Notes under the pieces: model-generated
Told to the model about the DNA's origin: nothing
The model's database searches: none
The model's input: only the letters and a program-made list of their open reading frames with translations
Translations under genes and position numbers: made by a program
Source: an uncultured Oscillospiraceae bacterium
GTDB lineage: Bacteria; Bacillota; Clostridia; Oscillospirales; Oscillospiraceae
Direction: 5' to 3'
NCBI GenBank assembly: GCA_902478785.1
Contig: CABSMJ010000005.1
Location: forward strand, 62,001-126,000
DNA length: 64,000 nt
Shown here: positions 43,245 to 51,267 of the stretch, one piece after another
Layout of the letters: every line of letters begins with the position of its first letter
Position numbering within the stretch: the stretch's first letter is position 1

Positions 43245-43961
43245 ATGGGTAAACGCACAATGAAGACGGTGCTCGGCGGAGGGGGCTACTACATAGCCCT
43301 GCTCCTGTGCGTCGCCGCCATTGGAGTCGGAGGCTATTATGCCCTGTTTCACACCCCCGCCGAAACCACGGGGGACACCACCAACCAGGAAGAGCCGGTC
43401 GCCTCGCAAAGCCAGCAGCAGGAACCCCAGGCCCCGGTGATCCAGACCATGGAGCCGGAGGAGGTGGAAGACCAGACCACCCCGGAGCCCCAGGAGGAAA
43501 CGGAACCCACCGCCCCGGTGCTGGACGACACGCCGGTGGTGGCCGCGCCGCCGTCCCTGATCGTGGCGCCGGTGGAGGGGGAGACCGTGGCGGCCTTCTC
43601 CGCCAATGAACTCCACTACGACGCCACCATGGGGGACTGGCGGACCCACGACGGCATCGACATCCAGGCCCCCGAGGGCACCCAGGTGCTGGCAGCGGAG
43701 GCAGGCACGGTGCAGTCGGTGTATGAGGACAACCTGATGGGCACCGTGGTGGTCATCGACCACGGCGACGGCGTCCAGACCCTCTACGCCAGCCTCCAGC
43801 CCGACCCGGCGGTGGAGACCGGAGATCAGGTCACCGCAGGCCAGGTCATCGGCCAGGTGGGCAGCACCGCCGTGGCCGAGGCGGACCGGGGCGCCCATCT
43901 CCACTTCTCCGTGACCCAGGACGGAGAACCCACGGACCCGGAGGCCTATCTCAAGGGCTGA
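43245..43961 (+). CDS. spoIIQ: SpoIIQ-like M23-family sporulation protein
   Basis: A 238-residue protein: short cytoplasmic end, one membrane helix (about residues 14-35), an acidic Gln/Glu/Pro/Thr-rich linker (about 40-115) and a C-terminal M23 (LytM) domain. The zinc ligands are intact: THDGIDI gives H and D, and AHLHFS gives the HxH. In clostridia SpoIIQ keeps its zinc and pairs with SpoIIIAH across the forespore membranes, whereas the Bacillus copy has lost it. The ATG at 43245 has caggagg 6 nt upstream. A sigma-F-type promoter upstream supports the assignment. Confidence 0.82.
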   Translation: MGKRTMKTVLGGGGYYIALLLCVAAIGVGGYYALFHTPAETTGDTTNQEEPVASQSQQQEPQAPVIQTMEPEEVEDQTTPEPQEETEPTAPVLDDTPVVAAPPSLIVAPVEGETVAAFSANELHYDATMGDWRTHDGIDIQAPEGTQVLAAEAGTVQSVYEDNLMGTVVVIDHGDGVQTLYASLQPDPAVETGDQVTAGQVIGQVGSTAVAEADRGAHLHFSVTQDGEPTDPEAYLKG

Positions 43962-43965
43962 AAAA

Positions 43966-43998
43966 AAGGGGCCCCTGCCAAAAAAGCAGGGGCCCCTT
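43966..43998. terminator. Bidirectional terminator between spoIIQ and hpf
   Basis: Perfect 13-bp stem aaggggcccctgc/gcaggggcccctt; on the minus strand it is followed by T5. Confidence 0.92.
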
Positions 43999-44008
43999 GG
44001 TTTATCTC

Positions 44009-44545
44009 TCAGTCGGTCTCAATGAGGCCGTAGCCGCCGTTCTTGCGCTGATAGACCACGGAGATGGTCTCGGTGTCCATGTTGCGGAAGACGAAGAAGT
44101 CATGGTCCAGCAGGTTCATCTGCATGATGGCCTCCTCGGTGCTCATGGGCTTGACGGCGAAGTGCTTGGTGCGCACCACGTCGAACTCCTTCTCCTCAGT
44201 GACCTCAAAGGCATCCTCCGGCGCAGTGGCGGGGAAGGCATCGGACCGCAGGCGCTTGGCCAGGCGGGTCTTATTCTTGAGGATCTGGCGCTCGATATAG
44301 CCCACAGCGCCGTCGATGGCGCCGCGCATATCGCCGTCCGGCGCCTCTGTCTGGGCACGGAACAGAGTATTTCCTCCGCGGATCGTCACTTCAACGCCGC
44401 AGCGATGATCCTTTTCCACAGAAAAGGTGACAAAGGCGTCTGCCTCCTCCCGGAAAAAGCGATCCAGCTTGGACAGCTTCTTCGCCGCGTAGTCCTTGAT
44501 GGAATCATTCAAAGTGACCTTCTTGCACGCGAATGTAAACTTCAT
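44009..44545 (-). CDS. hpf: Ribosome hibernation promoting factor, long form
   Basis: A 178-residue HPF. The N-terminal YfiA/RaiA domain (1 to about 100) starts KFTFACKKVTLNDSIKDYA and contains KLSKLDRFF. A linker leads to the C-terminal dimerisation domain (about 120-178) with VVRTKHFAVKPMSTEEAIMQMNLLDHDFFVF, here the usual long-HPF sequence. It joins 70S ribosomes into inactive 100S dimers in stationary phase. A gaaaggagc site precedes the ATG. A -35/-10 pair is at 44623-44651. Confidence 0.95.
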   Translation of the reverse strand: MKFTFACKKVTLNDSIKDYAAKKLSKLDRFFREEADAFVTFSVEKDHRCGVEVTIRGGNTLFRAQTEAPDGDMRGAIDGAVGYIERQILKNKTRLAKRLRSDAFPATAPEDAFEVTEEKEFDVVRTKHFAVKPMSTEEAIMQMNLLDHDFFVFRNMDTETISVVYQRKNGGYGLIETD

Positions 44546-44622
44546 ACTACCGCTCCTTTCGTTGGCCCCCTACTGGGGAATGGAAAGAGGAAACGGGGAC
44601 CGTCTCCCCTTTGTTAAATCCA

Positions 44623-44651
44623 AGTATATCACAGGAAAATGGATTTGAAAA
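44623..44651 (-). promoter_or_regulatory. Promoter of hpf
   Basis: TTTTCA, 17 bp, TATACT on the minus strand, 78 bp upstream of hpf. The leader has a gggga/tcccc stem. Confidence 0.65.
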
Positions 44652-44746
44652 GAGGAATTCAGCAGACTTCACAAAAATTTCAGATCTGCCCCAGGGCGCT
44701 CCGTGGCCTTTCGACAAAAGTAGTGTCTCTTCCCCAAAAGCTCCTA

Positions 44747-44775
44747 TGTACAAAAGGGGACAGGTTTGCTACAAT
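44747..44775 (+). promoter_or_regulatory. Promoter of a candidate small RNA
   Basis: TGTACA, 17 bp, TACAAT on the plus strand, with a terminator about 65 bp downstream and no ORF between. Confidence 0.55.
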
Positions 44776-44781
44776 CATCTT

Positions 44782-44851
44782 GGAAGCTTTCCCAAACTCC
44801 CACCCGCTTTTGGGCCGCCCGGCGCGCTGCGTCCGGCGGCCTCTTTTTTTT
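44782..44851 (+). ncRNA. Candidate C-rich small RNA
   Basis: Predicted transcript of about 70 nt from the TGTACA/TACAAT promoter to a plus-strand terminator: ggccgcc/ggcggcc (44813-44819/44835-44841) with inner pairing and T8. The 5' half contains TTTCCCAAACTCCCACCC, an unpaired C-rich stretch complementary to Shine-Dalgarno sequences, as in RsaE/RoxS-type regulators. No plus-strand gene uses this terminator. Expression is unproven. Confidence 0.5.
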
Positions 44852-44856
44852 GCGGC

Positions 44857-44889
44857 AAAAAAGCCGGAGCGCCAAAAGGCGCTCCGGCT
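44857..44889 (-). terminator. Terminator after the S1-domain gene
   Basis: Perfect stem agccggagcgcc/ggcgctccggct with loop of four and T6 on the minus strand, ending the yabP-yabQ-divIC-S1 cluster. Confidence 0.92.
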
Positions 44890-44931
44890 CTTTTCCTTGC
44901 TGACGATCTCACGGCGGCAGGGGAGATGGGA

Positions 44932-45399
44932 TCATCTCCGCCGGCGGCCGCCGCCCCGTTTTCCGTCGATATTCCGATTCAGGTCGGAGAGCTTGCCCTC
45001 CGAAGCGGACATGAACTGCTTGAGCTTGTCCTCAAAGGACAGGTCCCCGCTGGGAGGCAGGGGCTGACCATGGGCGGGCCGGCCCTGAAACGAGGGACGG
45101 GCCGCGGGCCGGGGCGCGGGACGGCCTGCCGCCCCGGGGTGGGGAGGACGGGGGCCACGGGGCGCCGGCGGCAGGGCCTTCTTGATGGACAGGTTGATCT
45201 TGCCGCCCTCGGTGGACAGCACCTTGACCTTGACCTCCTGACCCTCCTGCAAAAAATCGTGGACGTCGTTGACAAATTGATTGGCGATCTCCGAAATATG
45301 TACCAGTCCGGATTTCCCGCCGGGCAGCGCCACAAAGGCGCCGAATTTGGTGATGGTGGTTACCTTGCCTTCCAGAATGCTCCCAACCTCAAGCTCCAT
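44932..45399 (-). CDS. S1-domain RNA-binding protein (YabR-like)
   Basis: A 155-residue protein with one S1 domain (residues 1 to about 75: [36 protein letters not shown]), then a Pro/Arg/Gly/Ala-rich low-complexity region and a helix, ending RGGGRRRR. It is the equivalent of Bacillus YabR, downstream of divIC. It likely binds RNA or ribosomes. The ATG at 45399 fits the S1 domain start; an in-frame TTG at 45441 overlapping the divIC stop would add 14 residues and cannot be excluded because the ggagaac site is 12 nt or more from the ATG. Confidence 0.85.
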   Translation of the reverse strand: MELEVGSILEGKVTTITKFGAFVALPGGKSGLVHISEIANQFVNDVHDFLQEGQEVKVKVLSTEGGKINLSIKKALPPAPRGPRPPHPGAAGRPAPRPAARPSFQGRPAHGQPLPPSGDLSFEDKLKQFMSASEGKLSDLNRNIDGKRGGGRRRR

Positions 45400-45437
45400 A
45401 CAGTTTGCGTGTTCTCCCTTCCCAGACTCTCTTTGGT

Positions 45438-45740
45438 TCAATCGCTGACGTTATAGAACACCTTCTCGCCGGGATTGACCATGCCCAGCTCCTCTCTGGC
45501 GATCTCTTCCTTCAGCGCCGGGTCGTCTCCGTTTTCGATGTCCTGGGACAGTTTGGCATTCTTCTGCCGCAGCTGCTCCACCTGTTGGGTCAGCTGCTCC
45601 TGATCCTCCTGGGCGGTGCGGATCTGCCCCTGGAGGCGGTAGAGCTGGGTGCCCAGGACCACCAGCAGAACCAAAAATACGACTTTGGTCAAAAGTTTGG
45701 ATTTTGGTCTCTTCTTTGTGCTCTTGGTGCTCTTGGCCAT
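45438..45740 (-). CDS. divIC: Septum formation initiator DivIC/FtsB, internal start within a yabQ fusion frame
   Basis: A 100-residue division protein: Lys-rich cytoplasmic end, one membrane helix (about residues 17-35) and a coiled coil (about 37-75), ending [17 protein letters not shown] as in clostridial DivIC/FtsB. It works with FtsL and DivIB at the septum. The ATG at 45740 has gaaagggggag upstream, so separate translation is well supported. A promoter-like TTTCTT-17-TACAAT (45796-45824) also precedes it. It lies in the same frame as yabQ with no stop between. Confidence 0.85.
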   Translation of the reverse strand: MAKSTKSTKKRPKSKLLTKVVFLVLLVVLGTQLYRLQGQIRTAQEDQEQLTQQVEQLRQKNAKLSQDIENGDDPALKEEIAREELGMVNPGEKVFYNVSD

Positions 45741-46211
45741 ACCCGCCGACTCCCCCTTTCGATGCATGCGGACGACGGTCCGTTTGTAGTTAAATATTGT
45801 ACCCCATTTTTCTGCGAAAAGAAAGAGATTTTTTCCGCGCCGGGCTATTTTTTTCAAAAACGCCCAGAATTTCTTCCCCGGCAGCAGCATCCAACTGCCC
45901 AAAAGCGCCAAAAGGGCCACCCACAGATCCCACACCGGCCGCAGGGGTCGGGACAGCCAGGTGAAGTAGAGCATGCAGCCCAGGCCGCAGCCGGCCACCA
46001 CGTAGAGCTGCACCACCCCGTCGGCGGCCTGGAGGACGAAGAGAAAGACCCCCGCGCCGCACAGCAGGCAGTAGAGCAGGTCCAGGGCCTTCTCCCAGCT
46101 CCGGCGGCGCAGCCGCAGCGCCCGCAGCAGGTCATAGACCATCCCGGCGCAGCCGCCCAACAGCACCGACCCGCCCAACAGCCGGAGCTGGTCCCACAGC
46201 ACGATCTCCAT
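45438..46211 (-). CDS. yabQ: YabQ-like spore cortex protein reading through into DivIC
   Basis: A 257-codon open frame. Residues 1 to about 135 are a YabQ-type membrane protein (four to five helices, start [23 protein letters not shown]), needed in Bacillus for spore cortex formation. The frame then runs without a stop through a basic stretch ([18 protein letters not shown], then MHRKGESAG) straight into DivIC from residue 158. Either a YabQ-DivIC fusion is made, or YabQ is naturally extended. yabP is 6 bp upstream. Confidence 0.75.
   Translation of the reverse strand: MEIVLWDQLRLLGGSVLLGGCAGMVYDLLRALRLRRRSWEKALDLLYCLLCGAGVFLFVLQAADGVVQLYVVAGCGLGCMLYFTWLSRPLRPVWDLWVALLALLGSWMLLPGKKFWAFLKKIARRGKNLFLFAEKWGTIFNYKRTVVRMHRKGESAGMAKSTKSTKKRPKSKLLTKVVFLVLLVVLGTQLYRLQGQIRTAQEDQEQLTQQVEQLRQKNAKLSQDIENGDDPALKEEIAREELGMVNPGEKVFYNVSD
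45796..45824 (-). promoter_or_regulatory. Possible vegetative promoter of divIC inside yabQ
   Basis: TTTCTT, 17 bp, TACAAT on the minus strand, about 55 bp before the divIC ATG. It would let a vegetative gene be expressed independently of the sporulation genes. Confidence 0.5.
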
Positions 46212-46217
46212 GGCCGC

Positions 46218-46496
46218 TCACCCGAACAGCCGCCGCAGCAGGCTTCCCCGCTCCCCGGGGCCGTCCTCGTAGGTCATGGAGTCGATGCGCCCCTCCACAT
46301 GGAGCTCTCCGCCATCCAGGGACAGCTTGCCGATGTGGAGCCCCTCTCCGGTGACCACCAGCGTGCCCTGGGTGGTGGACATGATCAGGCCCGTCTCATC
46401 GAACCGCTCCACATCCTCCACGCCGCACACCGTCAGACGCTCCCGGCCCTCCAGCTCCAGGCGGTGGGCCCCGGCCTCCATGGTCTCATAGTTCAT
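46218..46496 (-). CDS. yabP: Sporulation protein YabP
   Basis: A 92-residue YabP/YqfC-family protein with the strand-rich layout HRLELEGRERLTVCGVEDV, FDETGLIMSTTQGTLVVTGEGLHIGKLSLDGGEL-type core and a Tyr-containing end. In Bacillus it is made in the mother cell under sigma-E and lies before yabQ. A gggggagg site is 8 nt from the ATG. A sigma-E-like promoter is at 46530-46558, and the preceding rqcP terminator separates it from the vegetative genes upstream. Confidence 0.88.
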   Translation of the reverse strand: MNYETMEAGAHRLELEGRERLTVCGVEDVERFDETGLIMSTTQGTLVVTGEGLHIGKLSLDGGELHVEGRIDSMTYEDGPGERGSLLRRLFG

Positions 46497-46529
46497 TGCG
46501 ATGCCTCCCCCGTCTTGCGATACACTTCC

Positions 46530-46558
46530 ATCCTATGGCCGGGCCCGGGAAAAAATAC
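46530..46558 (-). promoter_or_regulatory. Sigma-E-like promoter of yabP
   Basis: GTATTTTT, 13 bp, CATAGGAT on the minus strand; one mismatch to a GHATANNT -35 and two to CATACANT. Position, between the rqcP terminator and yabP, fits. Confidence 0.4.
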
Positions 46559-46574
46559 CTGCCGCCGGGGACAG

Positions 46575-46608
46575 AAAAAGCCCTGTCCGCCATGGAGGCG
46601 GACAGGGC
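46575..46608 (-). terminator. Terminator after rqcP
   Basis: Stem gccctgtccgcc/ggcggacagggc followed by TTTTTC on the minus strand. Confidence 0.9.
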
Positions 46609-46623
46609 AGGGGAGGGCAGGTC

Positions 46624-46869
46624 TCAGACCTCCCGGTAGAGGGCGGCGGCATCGGCCTTCTGGGCGTTTTCCGCCACGGAGAGGACCTCCACGGTGACGG
46701 TGCGCACCCCGAAGCGCAGGGCGATCACATCCCCCACCTTCACGTCGTAGGAGGCCCGCTGGGGCCGGCCGTTGACGGTGACCAGGCCGTTGTCGCAGGC
46801 CTCGTTGGCCACGGTCCGCCGCTTGATGAGGCGGGAGACCTTGAGATACTTGTCCAGACGCACGGACAT
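46624..46869 (-). CDS. rqcP: RqcP/YabO S4-domain protein
   Basis: An 81-residue S4-domain RNA-binding protein (RLDKYLKVSRLIKRRTVANEACDNGLVTVNGRPQ). In Bacillus RqcP (YabO) binds 50S-peptidyl-tRNA complexes and helps RqcH add alanine tails during ribosome-associated quality control. Size, sequence and the mazG-rqcP-yabP order match. An aaaggaagg site precedes the ATG. Confidence 0.92.
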   Translation of the reverse strand: MSVRLDKYLKVSRLIKRRTVANEACDNGLVTVNGRPQRASYDVKVGDVIALRFGVRTVTVEVLSVAENAQKADAAALYREV

Positions 46870-47024
46870 TCCTTCCTTTCCAAAGCAAACGGGGGGACGG
46901 CTTGTCCCCCCGCTTGAATCATTGCTGTGCCTCCCCTCTCATGGGGAGGCGGGCGGCCAGGCCGGCACACCGGCGGCCAGAGCCCTCAGGCGCGGCCCCG
47001 AAAAAGGGACCTCTGGGCCTGTTC

Positions 47025-47300
47025 TTATTCGCCCACGGCGTCCTTCAGGGCCTTGCCGGCCTTGAACACGGGCACCTTGGAGGCGGGGATGGTGATGGCC
47101 TCCTTGGTCTTGGGGTTGCGGCCCACGCGCTCGGCGCGCTTCTTGACCTCAAAGGAGCCAAAGCCCACCAGCTGAACCTTGTCGCCTTCCTTCAGAGCGG
47201 CGGTGATGGTCTCCAGTGCAGCGGTGATGACAGCCTCAGTGTCCTTCTTGGAAAGGCCAGCCTGCTCAGCGACGGCATTGATCAGTTCCGCTTTGTTCAT
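47025..47300 (-). CDS. hup: HU-family DNA-binding protein
   Basis: A 91-residue [26 protein letters not shown] opens the helical dimer domain, [23 protein letters not shown] forms the DNA-wrapping arm and [11 protein letters not shown] the end. It compacts the nucleoid. A strong caggagg site precedes the ATG. Placement between mazG and rqcP is found in other clostridia but not in Bacillus. The codons are those of a highly expressed gene. Confidence 0.97.
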   Translation of the reverse strand: MNKAELINAVAEQAGLSKKDTEAVITAALETITAALKEGDKVQLVGFGSFEVKKRAERVGRNPKTKEAITIPASKVPVFKAGKALKDAVGE

Positions 47301-47377
47301 AGTGATTTCCTCCTGAAAATTGTTGTAGTTAGTATGAGTCAAATCCAATGGATATTTCCTAAAACGGTCGTACCGTA

Positions 47378-48172
47378 TTAAGACTCCTTTTTGGCAGCAC
47401 GCCACAGTCCGGCCAGCTCCTCCGGCTTCATTTCCGAAAGGGGCTTGTCCGCGGACTGCTCCACCTTCCGAAAGCGCTGGTTGAACTTGTCGCAGGCGGC
47501 GTGGAGGGCCTCCTCCGGATCCACACCGGCGTCCCGGGCCACTTTCACGGCGGTGAACAGCACGTCCCCCACCTCTTCCCGGATGCCGTGGTGGCCCTGG
47601 GCGTCGCCTTTTTCCACGGCCTGGCGCAGCTCCTCCGTCTCCTCGGAGAGCTTGTCCACCGCGCCCATGGGGCTGGGCCAGTCAAAGCCTGCCTTGGCGG
47701 CCTTGTTCTGGATCTTCTCCGCCCGCCACAGGGCCGGCAGATGGGCCACCGCGTCCAGGGCGTCGGCCGTGGAGGCCTGGCCCTTCTCAGCCCGCTTGAG
47801 GACCTCCCAGTTGGTCAGGACCGTATCACTGTCCTCCGCCTGGACCGTGCCAAAGACGTGGGGGTGACGGTAGATGAGCTTTTTGCACACCCCGTCCGCC
47901 ACGTCGTCCAGGGTGAAGCCGCCCTTTTCGGTCTCGATCTGGGCGTGAAACACCACCTGCATCAGCACATCCCCCAGCTCCTCCTGAAGGGCGCTCAGGT
48001 CGGCGCTGTCGATGGCGTCGGCGGCCTCATAGGCCTCCTCCAGCAGGTTGCGCCGGATGCTCTCGTGGGTCTGCTCCCGGTCCCAGGGGCAGCCCCCGGG
48101 GCCTCGGAGCACGCGCATGACCTCCAGAAGATCCTGCAGGTCATAATGACTCTTGTACTGAAAATTTACCAT
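47378..48172 (-). CDS. mazG: Nucleoside triphosphate pyrophosphohydrolase MazG
   Basis: A 264-residue two-domain MazG that hydrolyses non-canonical NTPs. Domain 1 has [26 protein letters not shown] motif and [17 protein letters not shown]; domain 2 has [10 protein letters not shown] and [15 protein letters not shown], the ExxE...ExxD metal sites. The N-terminal methylase domain of Bacillus YabN is absent. The start at 48172 has aaagggg upstream. It follows the spoVB-like gene by 58 bp. Confidence 0.95.
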   Translation of the reverse strand: MVNFQYKSHYDLQDLLEVMRVLRGPGGCPWDREQTHESIRRNLLEEAYEAADAIDSADLSALQEELGDVLMQVVFHAQIETEKGGFTLDDVADGVCKKLIYRHPHVFGTVQAEDSDTVLTNWEVLKRAEKGQASTADALDAVAHLPALWRAEKIQNKAAKAGFDWPSPMGAVDKLSEETEELRQAVEKGDAQGHHGIREEVGDVLFTAVKVARDAGVDPEEALHAACDKFNQRFRKVEQSADKPLSEMKPEELAGLWRAAKKES

Positions 48173-48230
48173 ACCTGCGTCCCCTTTGCAAGAAAATTCT
48201 ATGGAAATGCCCTCCAAAAATGATTTTCCC

Positions 48231-49847
48231 CTATTTCAGGTGTAAAATAGAGGCAATTTTCGCTCCCTTGGGGATGGAGCGCAGGTCCTCCGCCCGCAGA
48301 ATCCGCAGGGCGATGACGAGAATGAAGTAAACCACCACACCGGCGCCGATGCCCACCAGGGTGGAAACCGCGCTGGCGCCGTAGGCGTATTCGCCGCCGT
48401 TGAGCACCCGCAAAGTCAGGCCGTAGCCCGCCCAAGCCATGGCGCCCATGACCACAGAGGCCACCACGGGCTTGGTGAAGAGCTGGAGATACCGGGGCTT
48501 TTCCGGGGAGTACTTCCAGACGAAAAAGAGGTTCAGCCCGGAGATGACCAGGTAGCAGCACAGCGTGGAGATGGGGGCGCCGTGGATGTTGATGGCCGGG
48601 TTGCCCACCAGCACGTAGTTCATGACGATCTTCACCACGCCGCCGGCCACCATGGTGCAGATGGGGATGCGCTCATGGCCGTAGGACTGCAGGATGGCGT
48701 TGGTCAGCGTCATGAGGCAGATGAAGATGCAGGCGATGCCCAGCACCTGCAGATGGGGCCCCGCGGCGGCGGCAGCCTCCGCCTGGGCGGGGTAGAGCAT
48801 CCGCAGAATGGGCCCCGAGAGAACGCTGAGGCCCACGCCGGCGGGGATGGCCAGAATGGCGATGAGCCGGAAGGCCGAGGAGATGATGCGGCTGGCCTCG
48901 GCGCTGTCTTTCCGGGCCATGGCCGCCGCCGCGAAGGGGATCAGGCTCATGGTCACGGGATAGACAAAGGAGGGGGGCAGGTTGATGAGATCCATGCCGA
49001 AGGTGTACTGGCCGTAGAGGGCAGTGGGGGTCTCGGTGAGGGCGGAGGAGATGGCCTCCAGCCGGCCCAGGACGATCTTGGAGTCGATGAGGGTGATGAT
49101 GCTCATGGCGGAGTTGCTCAACGTGATGGGCACGCCGATGAGCAGCACCTTCTTCATCAGTGTCCCGCTGCTCTCCGGCACGTCGGAGGACAGCTGCCGG
49201 TCCCGGTGGGTCACCAGATAGAAGATCAGGAACAGCATGGACATGATGGTGCCGATGGTGACGCCCAAAATGGCGCCGGCGGCGGAGATCTCCACGCCGT
49301 AACCCAGCTTCAGGAAGTACCAGGCCAGGGACAGGCCGAAGCCCAGCTTGCACAGCGCCTCCAGCACCTGGGAGATGGCGGTGGGCTTCATGTTCCCCTG
49401 GCCCTGGGTATAGCCCCGCATACAGGCCAGGAGACACACGCAGAACACCGCCGGGGCCAGGGCCCGGATGGACCAGAAGGCCAGGTCGTCCACCATGAAG
49501 GCCGCCAGCTGCTCGGCGCCGAAGTACATCAGCAGCGAGAAGCACGCGCCCAGGGCGAAGAACAGCCAGATGGCCGTGCGGAAGATCTTGCGCTTTTCGT
49601 TCTCCCGGCCCAGGGCGTGGGCCTCGCTGGTGAGCTTGGAGATGGCCAGAGGGAGACCGGCGGTGGAGATGGTCAGCAGCAGGTTGTAGATGTTGTAGGC
49701 CACGGTGAAGTGGGCCTTGCCCTCGTCGCCGATGATGTTGCCCAGGGGGATTTTATAGACGGCGCCGATGAGCTTCACCGCCGCCACCGCCGCCGCCAGA
49801 ATGGCGGCGCCGCCCAAAAAGGACTGCTTCTTTTCTTTTTTTGCCAT
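48231..49847 (-). CDS. spoVB: SpoVB-like polysaccharide flippase (MOP superfamily)
   Basis: A 538-residue membrane protein with about 14 helices of the MviN/MATE-like MOP superfamily. The N-terminal GAAILAAAVAAVKLIGAVYKIPL and AYNIYNLLLTISTAGLPLAISK are typical of SpoVB (YabM)-type proteins that move lipid-linked cell-wall precursors, in SpoVB for the spore cortex. Which of SpoVB, YabM or a general flippase it is cannot be decided from sequence alone; the position before mazG equals Bacillus yabM. An aagaggttc site precedes the ATG. Confidence 0.85.
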   Translation of the reverse strand: MAKKEKKQSFLGGAAILAAAVAAVKLIGAVYKIPLGNIIGDEGKAHFTVAYNIYNLLLTISTAGLPLAISKLTSEAHALGRENEKRKIFRTAIWLFFALGACFSLLMYFGAEQLAAFMVDDLAFWSIRALAPAVFCVCLLACMRGYTQGQGNMKPTAISQVLEALCKLGFGLSLAWYFLKLGYGVEISAAGAILGVTIGTIMSMLFLIFYLVTHRDRQLSSDVPESSGTLMKKVLLIGVPITLSNSAMSIITLIDSKIVLGRLEAISSALTETPTALYGQYTFGMDLINLPPSFVYPVTMSLIPFAAAAMARKDSAEASRIISSAFRLIAILAIPAGVGLSVLSGPILRMLYPAQAEAAAAAGPHLQVLGIACIFICLMTLTNAILQSYGHERIPICTMVAGGVVKIVMNYVLVGNPAINIHGAPISTLCCYLVISGLNLFFVWKYSPEKPRYLQLFTKPVVASVVMGAMAWAGYGLTLRVLNGGEYAYGASAVSTLVGIGAGVVVYFILVIALRILRAEDLRSIPKGAKIASILHLK

Positions 49848-49888
49848 GAATGAACCTCTTTATACACAGGGGCTCAGGCCCCGAAAAT

Positions 49889-49919
49889 GTCCTTCCCCCG
49901 CTCCGGGCGGGGGAAGGAC
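49889..49919 (-). terminator. Terminator after the purine phosphorylase operon
   Basis: Perfect 13-bp stem gtccttcccccgc/gcgggggaaggac followed by ATTTTC on the minus strand. Confidence 0.85.
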
Positions 49920-49960
49920 GGGAGTCAACTTAGCTTATGCGATGGACCAGGCCTCCTATG

Positions 49961-50788
49961 TCACATCCGCCGCAGGCACTCCAGCACCAACGAGGAGAAC
50001 CGGGGCGCGGCCTGAGCCGCGGCTTGGAGGACCTCCTGCTCGCTCAGGGGCTGGTCCAGCACCCCGGCGGCCATATTGGTGCACAGCGTCAATCCCAGCA
50101 CCTCCATGCCGCAGTGGACGGCGGTGATGGCCTCGGGCACCGTGGACATGCCCACCGCGTCGGCGCCCAGGATCCGGGCGGCCCGGACCTCGGCGGGGGT
50201 CTCATACTGGGGGCCGGGGAAGTACATATACACGCCCTCGTTGAGGCGGATGCCCAAGTCACGGGCGGCCTGGCGGGCCACCTGCTGCAACGCCGGGGTG
50301 TAGACGTGGGACATATCCGGGAACCGGGGGCCGAACTCGGAGAGGTTGGCCCCTGTCAGGGGCCCGGTGCCGAAGAGCTTGATGTGGTCGGTGATGAGCA
50401 TGAGCTCTCCGGCATGGTAGTCGGTGTTGACGGCGCCGGCGGCGTTGGTAACCACCAGCCGCTTGGCCCCCAGCAGGCGTGCCACCCGCACGGCCAGGGA
50501 GACCTGCTCCATGGAGTAACCCTCGTAGGTGTGGAGCCGGCCCTGCATCACGGCCACCTGCCGGTCCGCCAGGGCACCGAACACCAGACGGCCCTTGTGG
50601 CCGGGGGCGGTGGAGGTGCCGAAGTGGGGGATCTGGGCGTAGGGGATGGCCATGGAGTCCCGCACCTCGTCGGCCAGGAAGCCCAGGCCGGAGCCCAGGA
50701 TCAGCAGCACCTCCGGCCGGAAGTTCCCCAGACGGCGGCGCAGGGCCTGGGCGCTCTCCTCGTACTGGGCGAAGGTCAGCTCACTCAT
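49961..50788 (-). CDS. punA: Purine nucleoside phosphorylase, type I
   Basis: A 275-residue trimeric-type PNP that phosphorolyses (deoxy)guanosine and inosine. LILGSGLGFLADEV binds phosphate, then GHKGRLVFGAL, VVTNAAGAVN, YFPGPQYETPAEVRA and VGMSTVPEAIT are diagnostic. The ATG at 50788 overlaps the stop of the upstream zinc-ribbon gene by 4 bp. It closes the recJ-to-punA same-strand run. Confidence 0.94.
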   Translation of the reverse strand: MSELTFAQYEESAQALRRRLGNFRPEVLLILGSGLGFLADEVRDSMAIPYAQIPHFGTSTAPGHKGRLVFGALADRQVAVMQGRLHTYEGYSMEQVSLAVRVARLLGAKRLVVTNAAGAVNTDYHAGELMLITDHIKLFGTGPLTGANLSEFGPRFPDMSHVYTPALQQVARQAARDLGIRLNEGVYMYFPGPQYETPAEVRAARILGADAVGMSTVPEAITAVHCGMEVLGLTLCTNMAAGVLDQPLSEQEVLQAAAQAAPRFSSLVLECLRRM

Positions 50789-51201
50789 GGCTCCAGCTCC
50801 TCTCCGCAGTGGCGGCAGAACCGGTCGCCGGGCTGGGCCACGGCGCCGCAGCCGGGGCACACGGTAACCTCCTGTCCCTGGGCCTCCACCGTCCCGTCCT
50901 GCTCCTGGGCGGCGCACTGGCGCTGGAGCTCGGCGATGCGGGCGTTGATCCGGTCGATCTCCTCCAGCTTGGCAAAGAGCACATCGGAGTCGGTGGGGGT
51001 GCCGGTGTGGGTGTTGTAGACGATCTGGCCGATCTCCTTGAGGCGCACGTTCACCTCCGTGCGCAGGTCCAGGATCTGGACCCGGGCCCGGCCGTTCTGG
51101 ACCCATTCATTGGCCCGTTTTCCGGCGGCGCAGGCCGCGTCCCCCAGGTCCGCGGCCGCCTTCTGCACCGCATACAGCAGCTCCTGCAGCTTTTCATCCA
51201 T
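50785..51201 (-). CDS. Coiled-coil zinc-ribbon protein
   Basis: A 138-residue protein of unknown function. Residues about 1-105 are helical and likely coiled coil; the end carries a zinc ribbon with CPGCG and CRHCG, ten residues apart. Similar proteins sit in many clostridial genomes without assigned role. Translational overlap with punA hints at shared expression but not at function. Confidence 0.75.
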   Translation of the reverse strand: MDEKLQELLYAVQKAAADLGDAACAAGKRANEWVQNGRARVQILDLRTEVNVRLKEIGQIVYNTHTGTPTDSDVLFAKLEEIDRINARIAELQRQCAAQEQDGTVEAQGQEVTVCPGCGAVAQPGDRFCRHCGEELEP

Positions 51202-51267
51202 GGGGTATTGCCTCCTTTCAAAGCATCCCTCTCCCGGGCCTGAAAAAGCCGGGAAAGGACATTTGGC

